A stretch of DNA of 64,000 bases from Bacillus thuringiensis (GTDB lineage Bacteria; Bacillota; Bacilli; Bacillales; Bacillaceae_G), in the NCBI RefSeq assembly GCF_022095615.2, contig NZ_CP155561.1:195154-259153 (forward strand). Direction: 5' to 3'. Shown here one piece after another: positions 7,590 to 15,975 of this stretch (its first letter is position 1; each line of letters starts with the position of its first letter). The translations under genes and the position numbers were made by a program. The notes below the pieces were generated by a model. It searched no databases, was not told where the DNA came from, and saw only the letters and a program-made list of their open reading frames with translations.

Positions 7590-8906
7590 ATGTCTGTTTC
7601 TGTGTCTGACGAATTACAACTATTTGCTCAAGAGATTCAAAGTTTTTTATCTCCAAATACCTTACGAGATCTTACTAAAGATGTTGGCTTAGTACAACGA
7701 ACTAGTAAGTACCAAGCAAAAGATTTAGTAGCTTTATGTGTATGGTTTAGCCAAAATATAGCTATGACTTCTTTAACTCAGTTATCTAGCTGTTTAGAAG
7801 CATCAACAGAAGTACTCATCAGTCCTGAGGGACTGAATCAACGGTTTAATAAGGCGCCGTCCAACTTTTACAACACCTACTAGCCGAACTACTAAGCAAA
7901 AAATTGGTCGCATCTATGCCGATTTCTTCTCCATACACTTCTGTTTTCAAGCGTATTCGTATTTTAGATTCAACTGCATTTCAAATCCCGGATGCATTTT
8001 CATCGGTTTATCCAGGTGCAGGAGGATGCAGCCATACAGCTGGGATAAAAATTCAACTTGAGTATGATTTGTTAAGTGGACAGTTCCTACATATTCATAC
8101 AGGTCCAGGTAAACAACATGATCGTACTTACGGCGCTCTGTGTGCCCCAACTGTGACAGCGAATGATTTATGTATCAAAAAAATCCTAACCCTGATTATT
8201 TTCAAGACGGAAAGAGTATATACAGATAGATATGGAGACGTTAATGAGTTCCCTTCAACCAGGACAAACATGTGAAATAGCTGATGCTTATGTAGGAATG
8301 ATTGATAAAGTGCCAGCTCGTGTAATTGTTCACCGATTAACAAAACAACAGCAACAAAAACGATTACAAGATCAAGCTGTAAGAGAAAAAAAGAAAGGAA
8401 TGAAGTATTCTCCTCGTAGTAAACGACTCAGTGGTATCAATGTATATATGACAAACACCCCTACAGATATTGTCCCGATGGGACAAGTACATGATTGGTA
8501 CTCTTTGCGCTGGCAAATTGAAATTTTATTTAAAACGTGGAAATCATTCTTTCAAATTCATCAGTGTAAAAAGATAAAATCAGAAAGATGGGAGTGCCAT
8601 TTGTATGGACAATTGTTTGCCATTCTACTCTGTTCTTCTATCATGTTTCAAATGCGACAATTACTTCTTATAAAAAAGAAACGAGAACTGAGTGAGTATA
8701 AGGCCATATATATGATTAAAGATTATTTTCTACTTCTTTTCCAAGCTATACAGAAAGACACCCAAGAGCTATCAAAGATTCTACTTCGCCTGTTCAATCT
8801 CCTACATCAAAACGGGCGAAAATCTCACAGATATGAGAAGAAAACAGTCTTTGATATTTTAGGTGTCGTTTACAATTGTACCATGTCTGATAATCAAGCG
8901 GCTTAA
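7590..8906 (+). pseudogene. IS4-family (IS231) transposase, disrupted
   Basis: Three pieces of one transposase are recognisable. Piece 1 (7590-7883) ends after a one-base loss near 7853; restoring a G joins NQRFNKGAVQLLQHL to the next piece. Piece 2 (7904-8163) contains IRILDSTAFQIPD, with the first catalytic Asp. Piece 3 (about 8175-8906) contains [16 protein letters not shown], the Y-2-R-3-E-6-K signature of IS4 transposases. Between LCIKK and [10 protein letters not shown] about 35 codons normally present in IS231 appear to be missing. Start chosen at 7590 rather than 7578 because of ribosome-site spacing. It should be inactive. Confidence 0.85.
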
Positions 8907-9047
8907 TTCAAAAAATGAAACCCGTTAGGGTTTATTTCGTATGCAAATCTTTCAATCACCTACACTTTCCCTTTAGAAAAAAGAAATAACCTCTACTATA
9001 ATTGACGTTGTATAAGCTTAGCTTGATAGCGATGTGGCGACACCCCT

Positions 9048-9350
9048 ATTAGGAAAATTTTATTTTTCTATTTTTAGACCTAATTTAGTAGATTGGTAAA
9101 CAAAAAACTATTATGTAAAATGATAGCCTTTTTTATAGTTATATATTGAAATTCAAATGATTGTAATAGGTGAATTGTTTGTGAAATATATACATTTATA
9201 GTTATTTATATTACTATTATTATAAATATTGGAAAAAGAGGGTGTTAAATGTAAATGATTTAGGTGGAAATCAAAACTTCAAATAGTCAGTTTTTAGTTT
9301 TGGGAGAAGAAGAGAAAAAGAAAAAATTAAATTTTGGAGGTTAATTCACT
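9048..9350. other. Intergenic, AT-rich, nothing recognised
   Basis: This short AT-rich spacer precedes the secreted-protein gene. Apart from its ribosome site (TTTGGAGG, 9331-9342) and a possible promoter, nothing is identifiable. Confidence 0.4.
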
Positions 9351-9866
9351 ATGTTAAAGAAAATGATGTTTATGTTAATGGCTCTTACTCTAGTTTTTGT
9401 TCCAACTCTCGCTTCAGCTGCAACTATAGAGGATGGGAAAAAATACAACGTAACACACGAGGAATTAGAAGCTCAAGTTAAAGAATTAGAATATATATTT
9501 TCGGTATTAATGGTAAAAGATGAAGAAACAGATAAGTATGTTCTTAATAAAGAAGAATTAGCGAAATCTTCATATAACAATGAAGAAAAAGCAGCTATTA
9601 TAGCTGGTGTTTATGTAATGAATGATGAAGAAATTCCATCTAATATGTACTCTAGTAACGTTTGGGAAAGATGTTGGCAGGATGCATTAGGTATTAGTAA
9701 ATCATATTTTAATCAAATAAAATCGTATCTTAAGAAAGAGGATTACTGGGGAGCATTGGGAATGCTTTCGTTGCTTGGGCTACCATATAAGCCTGCGATG
9801 TTATTTGCTTTTGCAGTAACTTGCGGGCCAGCTCCAGCTTATATTGCACCTAATCCTCATGAATAA
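9351..9866 (+). CDS. Secreted protein of unknown function, 171 aa
   Basis: Residues 1-24 form a clear signal peptide (MLKKMMFMLMALTLVFVPTLASA) with an ASA-A cleavage site. Residues 25-100 are acidic and helical (KKYNVTHEELEAQVKELEY...). Residues about 104-171 differ: hydrophobic and Gly/Pro-rich, with two Cys (WERCWQDA and AVTCGPAP) and an aromatic-rich middle (YWGALGMLSLLGLPYKP). An acidic pro-part followed by a hydrophobic C-terminal part with one possible disulfide resembles precursors of secreted bacteriocins, but no family is recognised. GGAGG precedes the start and a terminator follows at 9903. Confidence 0.65.
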   Translation: MLKKMMFMLMALTLVFVPTLASAATIEDGKKYNVTHEELEAQVKELEYIFSVLMVKDEETDKYVLNKEELAKSSYNNEEKAAIIAGVYVMNDEEIPSNMYSSNVWERCWQDALGISKSYFNQIKSYLKKEDYWGALGMLSLLGLPYKPAMLFAFAVTCGPAPAYIAPNPHE

Positions 9867-9902
9867 TAAGCCTGATATCTTATAAGTAAATGAACTAAAA
9901 TT

Positions 9903-9950
9903 AGAATCTCTTTTGTGAATCTATTGATGCAAAAGAGGTTCTTTTATCTT
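9903..9950 (+). terminator. Terminator of the secreted-protein gene
   Basis: The imperfect arms AGAATCTCTTTTG and CAAAAGAGGTTCT are followed by TTTTATC. Confidence 0.6.
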
Positions 9951-10129
9951 TTTAAATAAGTATTTCTGTTAAATATGAAAATATTAAGTATATTCTGTTG
10001 AAAAAAAGTAGATTTGAAGTAAGTTAAACTTTCATATGATATGCTTATGCTATACTAACTAATTTTCAGGTGAGGAGTTGATCGGTTATTACTAGTATAG
10101 AGAATATATATAATGTTTCTGTATTCTTA

Positions 10130-10279
10130 ATGCTTTTATCTACTTTTTGTTTTTATCTGTATTTACGAAAAATAAAAAGAGAAAGAAAGCTCACTGGTTT
10201 CGAATTTACAATGTATATCATAACACAAGTTAGTTACATTCTTTGGGGAATCTATATTATTTATATAAACTTTGGATGA
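10130..10279 (+). CDS. Small two-segment membrane protein (49-63 aa)
   Basis: From the ATG at 10130 the product is 49 residues: a truncated first hydrophobic segment (LLSTFCFYLYL), a basic loop (RKIKRERK), and a second segment (YIITQVSYILWGIYIIYI). The frame stays open upstream to an ATT at 10088. That ATT lies 10 bases after a strong GGTGAGGAG site, whereas the ATG at 10130 has no ribosome site. Use of the ATT would complete the first membrane segment (YNVSVFLMLL). The family is unknown. Confidence 0.45.
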   Translation: MLLSTFCFYLYLRKIKRERKLTGFEFTMYIITQVSYILWGIYIIYINFG

Positions 10280-10310
10280 TATTTTTTGTTTTATGAAAAA
10301 AAGGCTATTA

Positions 10311-10344
10311 AAAAAGGGTTTGAGATAAATATCAAACCCTTTTG
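10311..10344. terminator. Bidirectional terminator next to the HU gene
   Basis: AAAAAGGGTTTGA pairs with TCAAACCCTTTT. It serves the HU gene on the minus strand and possibly the small membrane protein on the plus strand. Confidence 0.75.
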
Positions 10345-10355
10345 ACTATGTATAA

Positions 10356-10628
10356 TTATTTCACTGCTGCTTTTAATTCTTTTCCAGCTTTAAAAGCAGG
10401 TGCCTTTGAAGCGGCGATTTGCATTTCTTCACCTGTTTGTGGGTTTCGTCCTGTACGTGCAGATCTTTCACGTACTTCAAATGTACCAAAACCAAGAATT
10501 TGTACTTTTTCCCCATTTGCTAGCGCATTTGTTATTGTATCTAAAACTACTTGTGTTGCTGCAGCTGCATCCTTATGTGTAAGTTTTGCTTTTTCTGCTA
10601 CTATTCTTGTTAATTCTGTCTTATTCAT
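10356..10628 (-). CDS. hup: HU-family DNA-binding protein
   Basis: The protein has 90 residues and starts [20 protein letters not shown]. It shows the full HU fold: N-terminal helices, the signature [22 protein letters not shown] (the DNA-contacting beta arm, about residues 46-68) and the C-terminal [20 protein letters not shown] three codons upstream is a possible alternative start, but GGTG spacing favours the ATG. HU proteins bend and compact DNA. Large Bt plasmids often carry their own copy, which may reduce fitness cost or help replication. Confidence 0.95.
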   Translation of the reverse strand: MNKTELTRIVAEKAKLTHKDAAAATQVVLDTITNALANGEKVQILGFGTFEVRERSARTGRNPQTGEEMQIAASKAPAFKAGKELKAAVK

Positions 10629-10679
10629 TTTTTGCACCTATTCATATGTAATTAGGTGACTATTATAACGTGTTTATAC

Positions 10680-10874
10680 TTATGATGCAATTAATATTGT
10701 GCATAGAAAAAGCCCCCTAGCAAGGGCCAGAGGACAATTCCTGTGTGGTACTAAGAAAGAAAATCATGTTCATCGTACAACTTATTGTAACATCTTCATT
10801 AAATGGTGAAAAGTACCTATTCTAGATGTTCTGCTTGTTTCCACATATTCTAAGACGAAAAATATTCCTCTGAT
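10680..10874. other. Spacer between HU and the coiled-coil gene
   Basis: Contains AAAAAGCCCCC...GGGCC-type arms near 10706-10730 that could form a weak hairpin. No gene is seen. Confidence 0.3.
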
Positions 10875-11075
10875 TCATTTCATCTTAGAAGGATATTTCC
10901 AATCTTTTTCTTTTGGAGTATTTAGAGCAGGTTTAGATGAATTTGTTGAAAGTGCTTGCTTTTCTATTTTCTCTAATTTCTCATCTAATTTTTCAATAGC
11001 TTCTTTTGTTTCTTTCAGCTCTAATTTAATCTCTGTCAGCAAGCGAAGTATTGCATCTCCTTTTGTCATTTTCAA
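10875..11075 (-). CDS. Small coiled-coil protein, 66 aa
   Basis: The TTG start at 11075 has AAGGAG 9 bases upstream; the ATG two codons later is too far from it. Residues about 8-45 are a heptad-rich helix (LLTEIKLELKETKEAIEKLD then EKLEKIEKQ), a likely dimeric coiled coil. A polar, basic tail (KEKDWKYPSKMK) follows. No domain family is recognised. Its position beside an RHH-type protein suggests a plasmid maintenance gene. Confidence 0.6.
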   Translation of the reverse strand: MKMTKGDAILRLLTEIKLELKETKEAIEKLDEKLEKIEKQALSTNSSKPALNTPKEKDWKYPSKMK

Positions 11076-11180
11076 CAGTAATCGCTCCTTTTCTTATTAA
11101 AAGTGTTACTGAATATAGGTGAATTTTCAATTAAAATGGAAATTCACTACTATTAAACCCTTTTTTGTCTTTTATTTTAT

Positions 11181-11372
11181 TTAGCTCACCAATAAAAGCT
11201 TTGTGGAATTAGACTGAAAGAGTAGCAGTAAAGAAACTGCCTGTTCTAATAATTTTGTTTTAGCTATACCAGTGTCAATACTAAGTCTTACTAATTTTTC
11301 ATTCAGATTATTGGCTAATGTTGTAGATACTTGTGTTCTATTCACTACCTTATACTGCTTCTTCTTAGTCAT
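11181..11372 (-). CDS. Probable ribbon-helix-helix DNA-binding protein, 63 aa
   Basis: A strand-helix-helix pattern is visible: KVVNRTQVSTTL, then ANNLNEKLVRLSIDTGIAKT, then KLLEQAVSLLL. The TG(I)(A/P)KTKLLEQAV segment is typical of RHH/CopG-like plasmid proteins that act as dimers on operators. The last 12 residues (FQSNSTKLLLVS) look atypical and may result from a late frameshift. AAAGGG lies upstream of the ATG. Confidence 0.6.
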   Translation of the reverse strand: MTKKKQYKVVNRTQVSTTLANNLNEKLVRLSIDTGIAKTKLLEQAVSLLLLFQSNSTKLLLVS

Positions 11373-11683
11373 ATTGAAAACCCTTTTACTTATTCATAGA
11401 TATATAATAGCATTGGTATGGAATTTCTAGAAATTTAATTGAACAATAATAAACTTCATAAAGTTTATTATTGTTCGCCTTTTAATAAAATTATATAATT
11501 AATATATATATGGATATTTATTTTGTTTGAACTACAACTAAACAAGAGGTGCAAACACTAGCAATATCAAAGGAGTAATTCTTTTGGCTTCACTATTATT
11601 TCTAGTTAGTGATATATTAGCCTAAAAAGGAATAGTATAAAAAAACATCCAACTAGTCCTATTTAAAAGGAGATAATTTATAC

Positions 11684-12115
11684 ATGTTAGAGACTCTTGA
11701 AATAAGAAAAAAACAATACGAAATAAAAATACATAAATACAAAGAAATACAAAAATACTATAATTCATTTTTGTTTGCAATCTCACTTATTTATTTTCTC
11801 TATATCATTATTATTGATCATTCTCTTTCATCACATTTATTAATTTCTTTCATTATCGGTTTTACACTTTGGAGCATAGGCCTAGCTATACATCTAAAAC
11901 TCTTATATGAGAAAAAGGGAAAACGAAAAGTCATGAATATAGAAACAATAAACGAAATGAAAAAAAATAAATATATGTGTCCAGGAAGAAAAGAACGTTA
12001 TATTAAAGATTATAATGCTTCCAAAAATGAACTAGAAAAAATAATGACTTACGCTAAATTTAACTTAGAAGCTAAAGAAAGGGAAAACGAAATAAAAGAC
12101 GATAAAGAAATTTAG
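11684..12115 (+). CDS. Membrane protein with two segments and charged flanks, 143 aa
   Basis: A charged N-terminal helix (LEIRKKQYEIKIHKYKEIQK) is followed by two membrane segments, about 30-47 (LFAISLIYFLYIIIID) and 54-72 (LLISFIIGFTLWSIGLAIHL). A long Lys/Glu-rich cytoplasmic tail of about 65 residues follows. AAAGGAG precedes the ATG. An AbrB-type regulator follows 66 bases downstream. No family is recognised. Confidence 0.6.
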   Translation: MLETLEIRKKQYEIKIHKYKEIQKYYNSFLFAISLIYFLYIIIIDHSLSSHLLISFIIGFTLWSIGLAIHLKLLYEKKGKRKVMNIETINEMKKNKYMCPGRKERYIKDYNASKNELEKIMTYAKFNLEAKERENEIKDDKEI

Positions 12116-12181
12116 ATATATAATTGTAGTATGACATGCAGATAGTAGCTAGAAAAGTAAAAAATAAAAGGAGGGATAAAC

Positions 12182-12460
12182 ATGAAATCAACAGGTGTTA
12201 CAAGAAAAGTAGATGAATTAGGGCGAATTGTTCTTCCGAAAGAGTTAAGAACAACGTTAGGAATTGCAGAAAAAGATCCTATAGAAATATTTGTAGAAGA
12301 TGAAAAGATCATTTTAAAAAAATACAAATCCTACGATGCTTGTGTAGTAACTGGTGATATTTCAGATAGAAATATATCATTAGCAAATGGTCAAATTGTT
12401 CTTAGTGCTGAAGGGGCTAAACTTTTAATTAAAGAGATTCAACAGCAATTAGTCAAATAA
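12182..12460 (+). CDS. abrB: AbrB-family transition-state regulator
   Basis: The protein has 92 residues, the usual AbrB length. The N-terminal swapped-hairpin DNA-binding domain is obvious (STGVTRKVDELGRIVLPKEL, then RTTLGIAEKDPIEIFVEDEKIILKKY). The C-terminal part (about 55-92) contains CVVTGDISDRNISLANG and the multimerisation helix. AbrB represses stationary-phase and toxin genes. Plasmid paralogs in the B. cereus group are known to tune chromosomal regulation. AAAGGAGGG precedes the ATG and a terminator follows at 12484-12520. Confidence 0.92.
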   Translation: MKSTGVTRKVDELGRIVLPKELRTTLGIAEKDPIEIFVEDEKIILKKYKSYDACVVTGDISDRNISLANGQIVLSAEGAKLLIKEIQQQLVK

Positions 12461-12483
12461 GATTATTCTCCTTAATACATTAC

Positions 12484-12520
12484 AAAGAAAAAGACATCTA
12501 TTTAGATGTCTTTTTCTTTG
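12484..12520 (+). terminator. Terminator of the AbrB-type gene
   Basis: AAAGAAAAAGACATCTA pairs perfectly with TAGATGTCTTTTTCTTT. Confidence 0.85.
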
Positions 12521-12930
12521 TAATAAACCAACATGATTCTACTAACTCTACTCTTACGGTGGTAAATATATCATCACTATTTCATATCACATCCATTTTA
12601 GCACACAAAATCCATTATTCTATATATATAAATTATATTTAAAGAAATATACATAATTCCTACCCATAAAACAAACGTATTTTCGCAATTCAGCAAGTCG
12701 CTTACTTCGATGGGACATATCATCATCTTTTCCTTTCTGATTTATAACGTTAGTTTAAAACAGAAAAGGTAAATTGTGTCCTAATGACTAATAATAAGTC
12801 ATTTTACAAATAAACTTATAATAATTAGTTAAAATGTTATGATGAAAGAAAAATATGTAGCGTTCTATAAGCAATAAAATAGGAAAAAACCGAAATGTTG
12901 AATCGCGAATCTTCTTATTATATATGTTTG
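12521..12930. other. Intergenic, AT-rich
   Basis: No gene is seen between the AbrB terminator and the end of the recombinase gene. No convincing hairpin or repeat is apparent. Confidence 0.4.
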
Positions 12931-13974
12931 CTAGAATAAAGAACTTCCTATATCTATTGTGGCCATATTTTGTCGCTTTGTACGTTCCCTTAAATAACGT
13001 TCTGTTGTCATAATAGACTCGTGTCCTAAATAGTCACGTATTTTTTTTAGTTCGATACCTTTTCCCATTAGGTAATTTGCTAAGAAATGTCTACAAGTAT
13101 GGGCAGTAATTCTATCTTTACGATAACGTAGAAACGATAAATTTGTTTGTTCAATTTTTTCAGCTACATATTTTGATAAATAATCAGCTCTGTAATGAGA
13201 ACCATCAGCTTTAGGTAAAAAAGCGGATGTACTAGAAATATCTAACTCACTTGTTTGTTTTCGTAATTGACGCAGATGAAATACCTCGTCAAGCACATCT
13301 TCAAAGATACGAACTTCCCTAGTCTTATTACCTTTTCCGATTACTCGTAAGAGGTGAACACCTAATTCAGGATGATAGGAGAGATCGGCCCATTTTGCAT
13401 TTGCGATTTCCTCAATTCGGAGGCCTGTTGTAGTAAGTAAAAAAAATGCCACGTAAACAAAATAGTTGGATTTTTTTAATGCGTCTAATATCTGATTCAC
13501 TTCTTCCGGAAGCAGGTCTCGATTTACTAACTCTTCCTTTTTCACAGATACTTTTTTTAGGCGACTACTATAGTCATCAGTAAGTCCTTGATTCTCATAG
13601 ATATACTTAAGAAACTGCTGAACAACTGATTTTTTACGACGTAATGTAGTGGCAGCGTATTGCTTACTTAGTTTATAGAAATAGATTTCCATTTCATTAT
13701 GTGATAATTCACGAATGGTTCCGATAGTTTCTTTTATGTATCGAAGAAAATGTGAAAGATCGACAAGATATAATTTTTTTGTTCTTTCACTTCTTTTTTT
13801 AGTTAATGAGGGTTCGTCGTGTAAAAATAAGTAAACCAGCGATTCTTCACTTAATTTTGAATAATCTACATTTCGGATGCCTATTCCCATAATTTTTTCA
13901 AAATGGCTGCTATCAAAAAAGTCTGATTTTGATTTCACTATTTGATTATTATGTACGTAATTTATAATATTCAA
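12931..13974 (-). CDS. Tyrosine recombinase / integrase, 347 aa
   Basis: Residues about 50-140 form the SAM-like core-binding domain (LYLVDLSHFLRYIKETIG...). Residues 160-330 form the catalytic domain. The catalytic Arg is in TTTGLRIEEIANAKW, the H-x-x-R is in HTCRHFLANYL, and the His and Tyr nucleophile are in LGHESIMTTERYL. All key residues are present, so it should be active. Length and layout match XerC/D-like plasmid recombinases that resolve multimers. The start is a TTG. A perfect 35-bp palindrome lies 70-104 bases upstream. Confidence 0.88.
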   Translation of the reverse strand: MNIINYVHNNQIVKSKSDFFDSSHFEKIMGIGIRNVDYSKLSEESLVYLFLHDEPSLTKKRSERTKKLYLVDLSHFLRYIKETIGTIRELSHNEMEIYFYKLSKQYAATTLRRKKSVVQQFLKYIYENQGLTDDYSSRLKKVSVKKEELVNRDLLPEEVNQILDALKKSNYFVYVAFFLLTTTGLRIEEIANAKWADLSYHPELGVHLLRVIGKGNKTREVRIFEDVLDEVFHLRQLRKQTSELDISSTSAFLPKADGSHYRADYLSKYVAEKIEQTNLSFLRYRKDRITAHTCRHFLANYLMGKGIELKKIRDYLGHESIMTTERYLRERTKRQNMATIDIGSSLF

Positions 13975-14043
13975 ATTTAATCACGCTCTTTTCTAAAATG
14001 AAATGAATTAAATAGTTTTTTATAAAATATTAATATCTCTAAT

Positions 14044-14078
14044 TATACCACAATAAATGCATTATTTATTGTGGTATA
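14044..14078. repeat. Perfect 15-5-15 palindrome upstream of the recombinase
   Basis: TATACCACAATAAAT and its exact reverse complement ATTTATTGTGGTATA are separated by GCATT. It lies in the divergent region between the recombinase and the zinc-finger gene. It could be an operator or a recombination core site. Confidence 0.75.
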
Positions 14079-14205
14079 GAATGAAATGATTAAATATATA
14101 TTTACACCTATATATTTAACATTTCTGTTTAGATGATGTATAATGGAAATGTTTAATTGATTTTTTTGTACATTTCAATCCAAGTGCGGTAGGAGGAGAT
14201 TTTTT

Positions 14206-14565
14206 GTGACTAGTCTTCGTCTGAAAATTTTACATGAAATCCATAATTTAGAAGATACTCATTGTTCAATTTGCCCTCTGAACAACCTATCAGTGAATTG
14301 TACAGATGAGCAAGAACAGGCAAAACAGGCAAAACAGAGAAACTACAAACATTGTAAAGGTTGTCCCATTTTTGATTCCATCCGAGAGAAAGGAGAGCAA
14401 TTGAATTCTTTATCGAAAAAGAGTACATTTAATAAGGTACGAGAACGTTATATGGAGAATCCATTTAAGTATCTGCAGTATAAGGAGTACTCAATTACAG
14501 ATGTAGTAAAAGAAACAGGTTTAACAAAGTATCAACTAAGAAAATTTAAACAACAGCTAGAATGA
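14206..14565 (+). CDS. Zinc-finger domain protein, 119 aa
   Basis: The GTG start is preceded by GGAGGAG. The N-terminal half carries a metal-site pattern: IHNLEDTHCSICPL (H...C-x-x-C), then C-x... and HCKGCPIF (C-x-x-C). This resembles the small zinc-finger-domain proteins seen in Bacillus plasmids and phages. The C-terminal half ends with a likely HTH (YSITDVVKETGLTKYQLRKF). It is followed after 21 bases by another HTH gene, probably as an operon, and may regulate plasmid functions. Confidence 0.65.
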   Translation: MTSLRLKILHEIHNLEDTHCSICPLNNLSVNCTDEQEQAKQAKQRNYKHCKGCPIFDSIREKGEQLNSLSKKSTFNKVRERYMENPFKYLQYKEYSITDVVKETGLTKYQLRKFKQQLE

Positions 14566-14586
14566 AAGTTTCGGACGAGGTGAGAA

Positions 14587-15099
14587 ATGGACTATTTATC
14601 TTTAGAAGAGGTATGCGATAGGGTAGGTTTAACAAAAAATCAATTAGGCTATTTAATTAAGTATAAACACATCGAACCTATCAATCTGACTACCTGGAAA
14701 GCAGATGGCGGATATCGCTTTGAGCAAGAAGATGTAAAAAAGTTAGAGGAATTATACAAAGACTCTTTAACATTAAAAGAAGCAGCTGAATTTCTAAATA
14801 AGTCTAAGACTTACGTTCATAATGCCGCTAAAGACGGGATATTGCCCTTTAAAGAGATTGCTAAAGGGAAATCCACTGAACGATTGTACTTAAAGAAGGA
14901 TTTGGAAATTTTCAAAGAAAGAATTGAAAACAGATCAAAAGAGGAATCGAAAGAAAAAAAGCAGCATTTAAGTCTCTATCTTGATGAAAAGGTAGTAGAA
15001 GCAATAAAGAAAAAGGCTGCAAAGAAAGGGTATAATGGCTACAAGAAGTTTGCTGAAGACATTTTATCCGCAGAAGTAAAAGAAGACATAGAAGAATAG
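14587..15099 (+). CDS. HTH protein with two MerR-like motifs, 170 aa
   Basis: There are two winged-helix-like segments: residues 1-50 (MDYLSLEEVCDRVGLTKNQL then GYRFEQEDVKKLEEL) and about 58-105 (LTLKEAAEFLNKSKTYVHNA then LYLKKDLEIFKERI). A Lys/Glu-rich helical linker follows, then a C-terminal strand-helix part (LSLYLDEKVVEAIKKKAAK then YKKFAEDIL) that looks like an RHH-type dimerisation unit. It is most likely a DNA-binding protein of plasmid replication or control. A terminator (AAAATAGACC...GGTCTATTTTT) follows at 15111-15158. Confidence 0.65.
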   Translation: MDYLSLEEVCDRVGLTKNQLGYLIKYKHIEPINLTTWKADGGYRFEQEDVKKLEELYKDSLTLKEAAEFLNKSKTYVHNAAKDGILPFKEIAKGKSTERLYLKKDLEIFKERIENRSKEESKEKKQHLSLYLDEKVVEAIKKKAAKKGYNGYKKFAEDILSAEVKEDIEE

Positions 15100-15110
15100 A
15101 ATTCCCAACG

Positions 15111-15158
15111 AAAATAGACCTCGAAAATAACAAAATTGTTTTAAGGGGTCTATTTTTG
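15111..15158 (+). terminator. Terminator after the HTH gene
   Basis: AAAATAGACC pairs with GGTCTATTTT, followed by TGTTT. Confidence 0.7.
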
Positions 15159-15365
15159 TTTATAAGAATCTTTCCAATTATCAAGTCCAATTATATTATC
15201 TGAGTTATAAAAATGGTTTACAAGCGAATTTGAGAAGTCTTTTTTTTCGTATTCACTTGTAAAAAAACATAATTTCACCTAAAAATGCAAATCATTACTA
15301 TTTTTATAATATTAACCGATAGATGATAAACGCAGTTAAGGAGAGGTTATTTTGGATAAAAAAAT

Positions 15366-15842
15366 GTGAATAGAGAAATAAGAAATGCTATTAAAATTGG
15401 CGATATTAATAGAATGATACAATTAATAGGTTATGATACTAAACTTTTAAATGCAAAGACTTCATTTGGAACATGGTTGCACATAGCTGCGAAAAAAGGA
15501 AATTTTGATATAGTTAAATTTCTAGTCGAGGAAGGTATAGATATTGATGCTAGGGGAGGAACATTTGATTCTTCCGCATTAAACTTGGCTGCAGGATCAA
15601 GCTATTTGGATATAGTAAAGTATTTAGTAAGAGCCGGTGCAGAATTAGATGTGAGCTTAGCAAAAAGAAATCCTTTATTTGGAGCTATTTATGGTGGGCA
15701 TAAAAATGTAGTTGAGTTTCTGAGTGAAAAGGGTATAGATATTTCGATTAGATATACTGGAGAGAATATTAAGAACATGAATGCCTATGAATATGCTATA
15801 GAATTTGGGAAAGCAGAAATCGCTGAATATTTAATACGATAA
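15366..15842 (+). CDS. Ankyrin-repeat protein, 158 aa
   Basis: There are about four ankyrin repeats with the usual TPLHxAA-like cores: TWLHIAAKKGNFDIVKFLVE, ALNLAAGSSYLDIVKYLVRA, PLFGAIYGGHKNVVEFLSEK, and AYEYAIEFGKAEIAEYLI. Such repeats mediate protein binding. The GTG start at 15366 is unsatisfying: a good AAGGAGAGG site instead points to TTG at 15354. That reading hits TGA after a run of seven A, so a one-base indel in the poly-A run may have displaced the real start. Confidence 0.75.
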   Translation: MNREIRNAIKIGDINRMIQLIGYDTKLLNAKTSFGTWLHIAAKKGNFDIVKFLVEEGIDIDARGGTFDSSALNLAAGSSYLDIVKYLVRAGAELDVSLAKRNPLFGAIYGGHKNVVEFLSEKGIDISIRYTGENIKNMNAYEYAIEFGKAEIAEYLIR

Positions 15843-15975
15843 ACTGCGGCCGTACATCAAAAAATAGTCTATTAAACTAAGGTTAATTATGAAGATATCA
15901 GGAAGTTAAGTATACATATTTAAATTATAGTAAACTAAAATTTAGTAAAATTCCTCAGAGAAAACGATTAGTAAG

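Larger units (their letters stand above)
6788..9046 (+). mobile_element. IS231-type element with passenger genes
   Basis: Terminal inverted repeats of about 29 bp begin GGGGT on both sides and share CCACATC and ATCAAGCTAA, with about five mismatches. They bound 2.26 kb that holds an HTH regulator, a membrane protein and an IS4/IS231-family transposase. Ordinary IS231 elements are about 1.65 kb with only the transposase. IS231-type elements with passengers, and transposase-less mobile insertion cassettes, are known in the B. cereus group. No direct repeats are visible at the ends. The transposase is defective, so movement would need help in trans. Confidence 0.7.
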
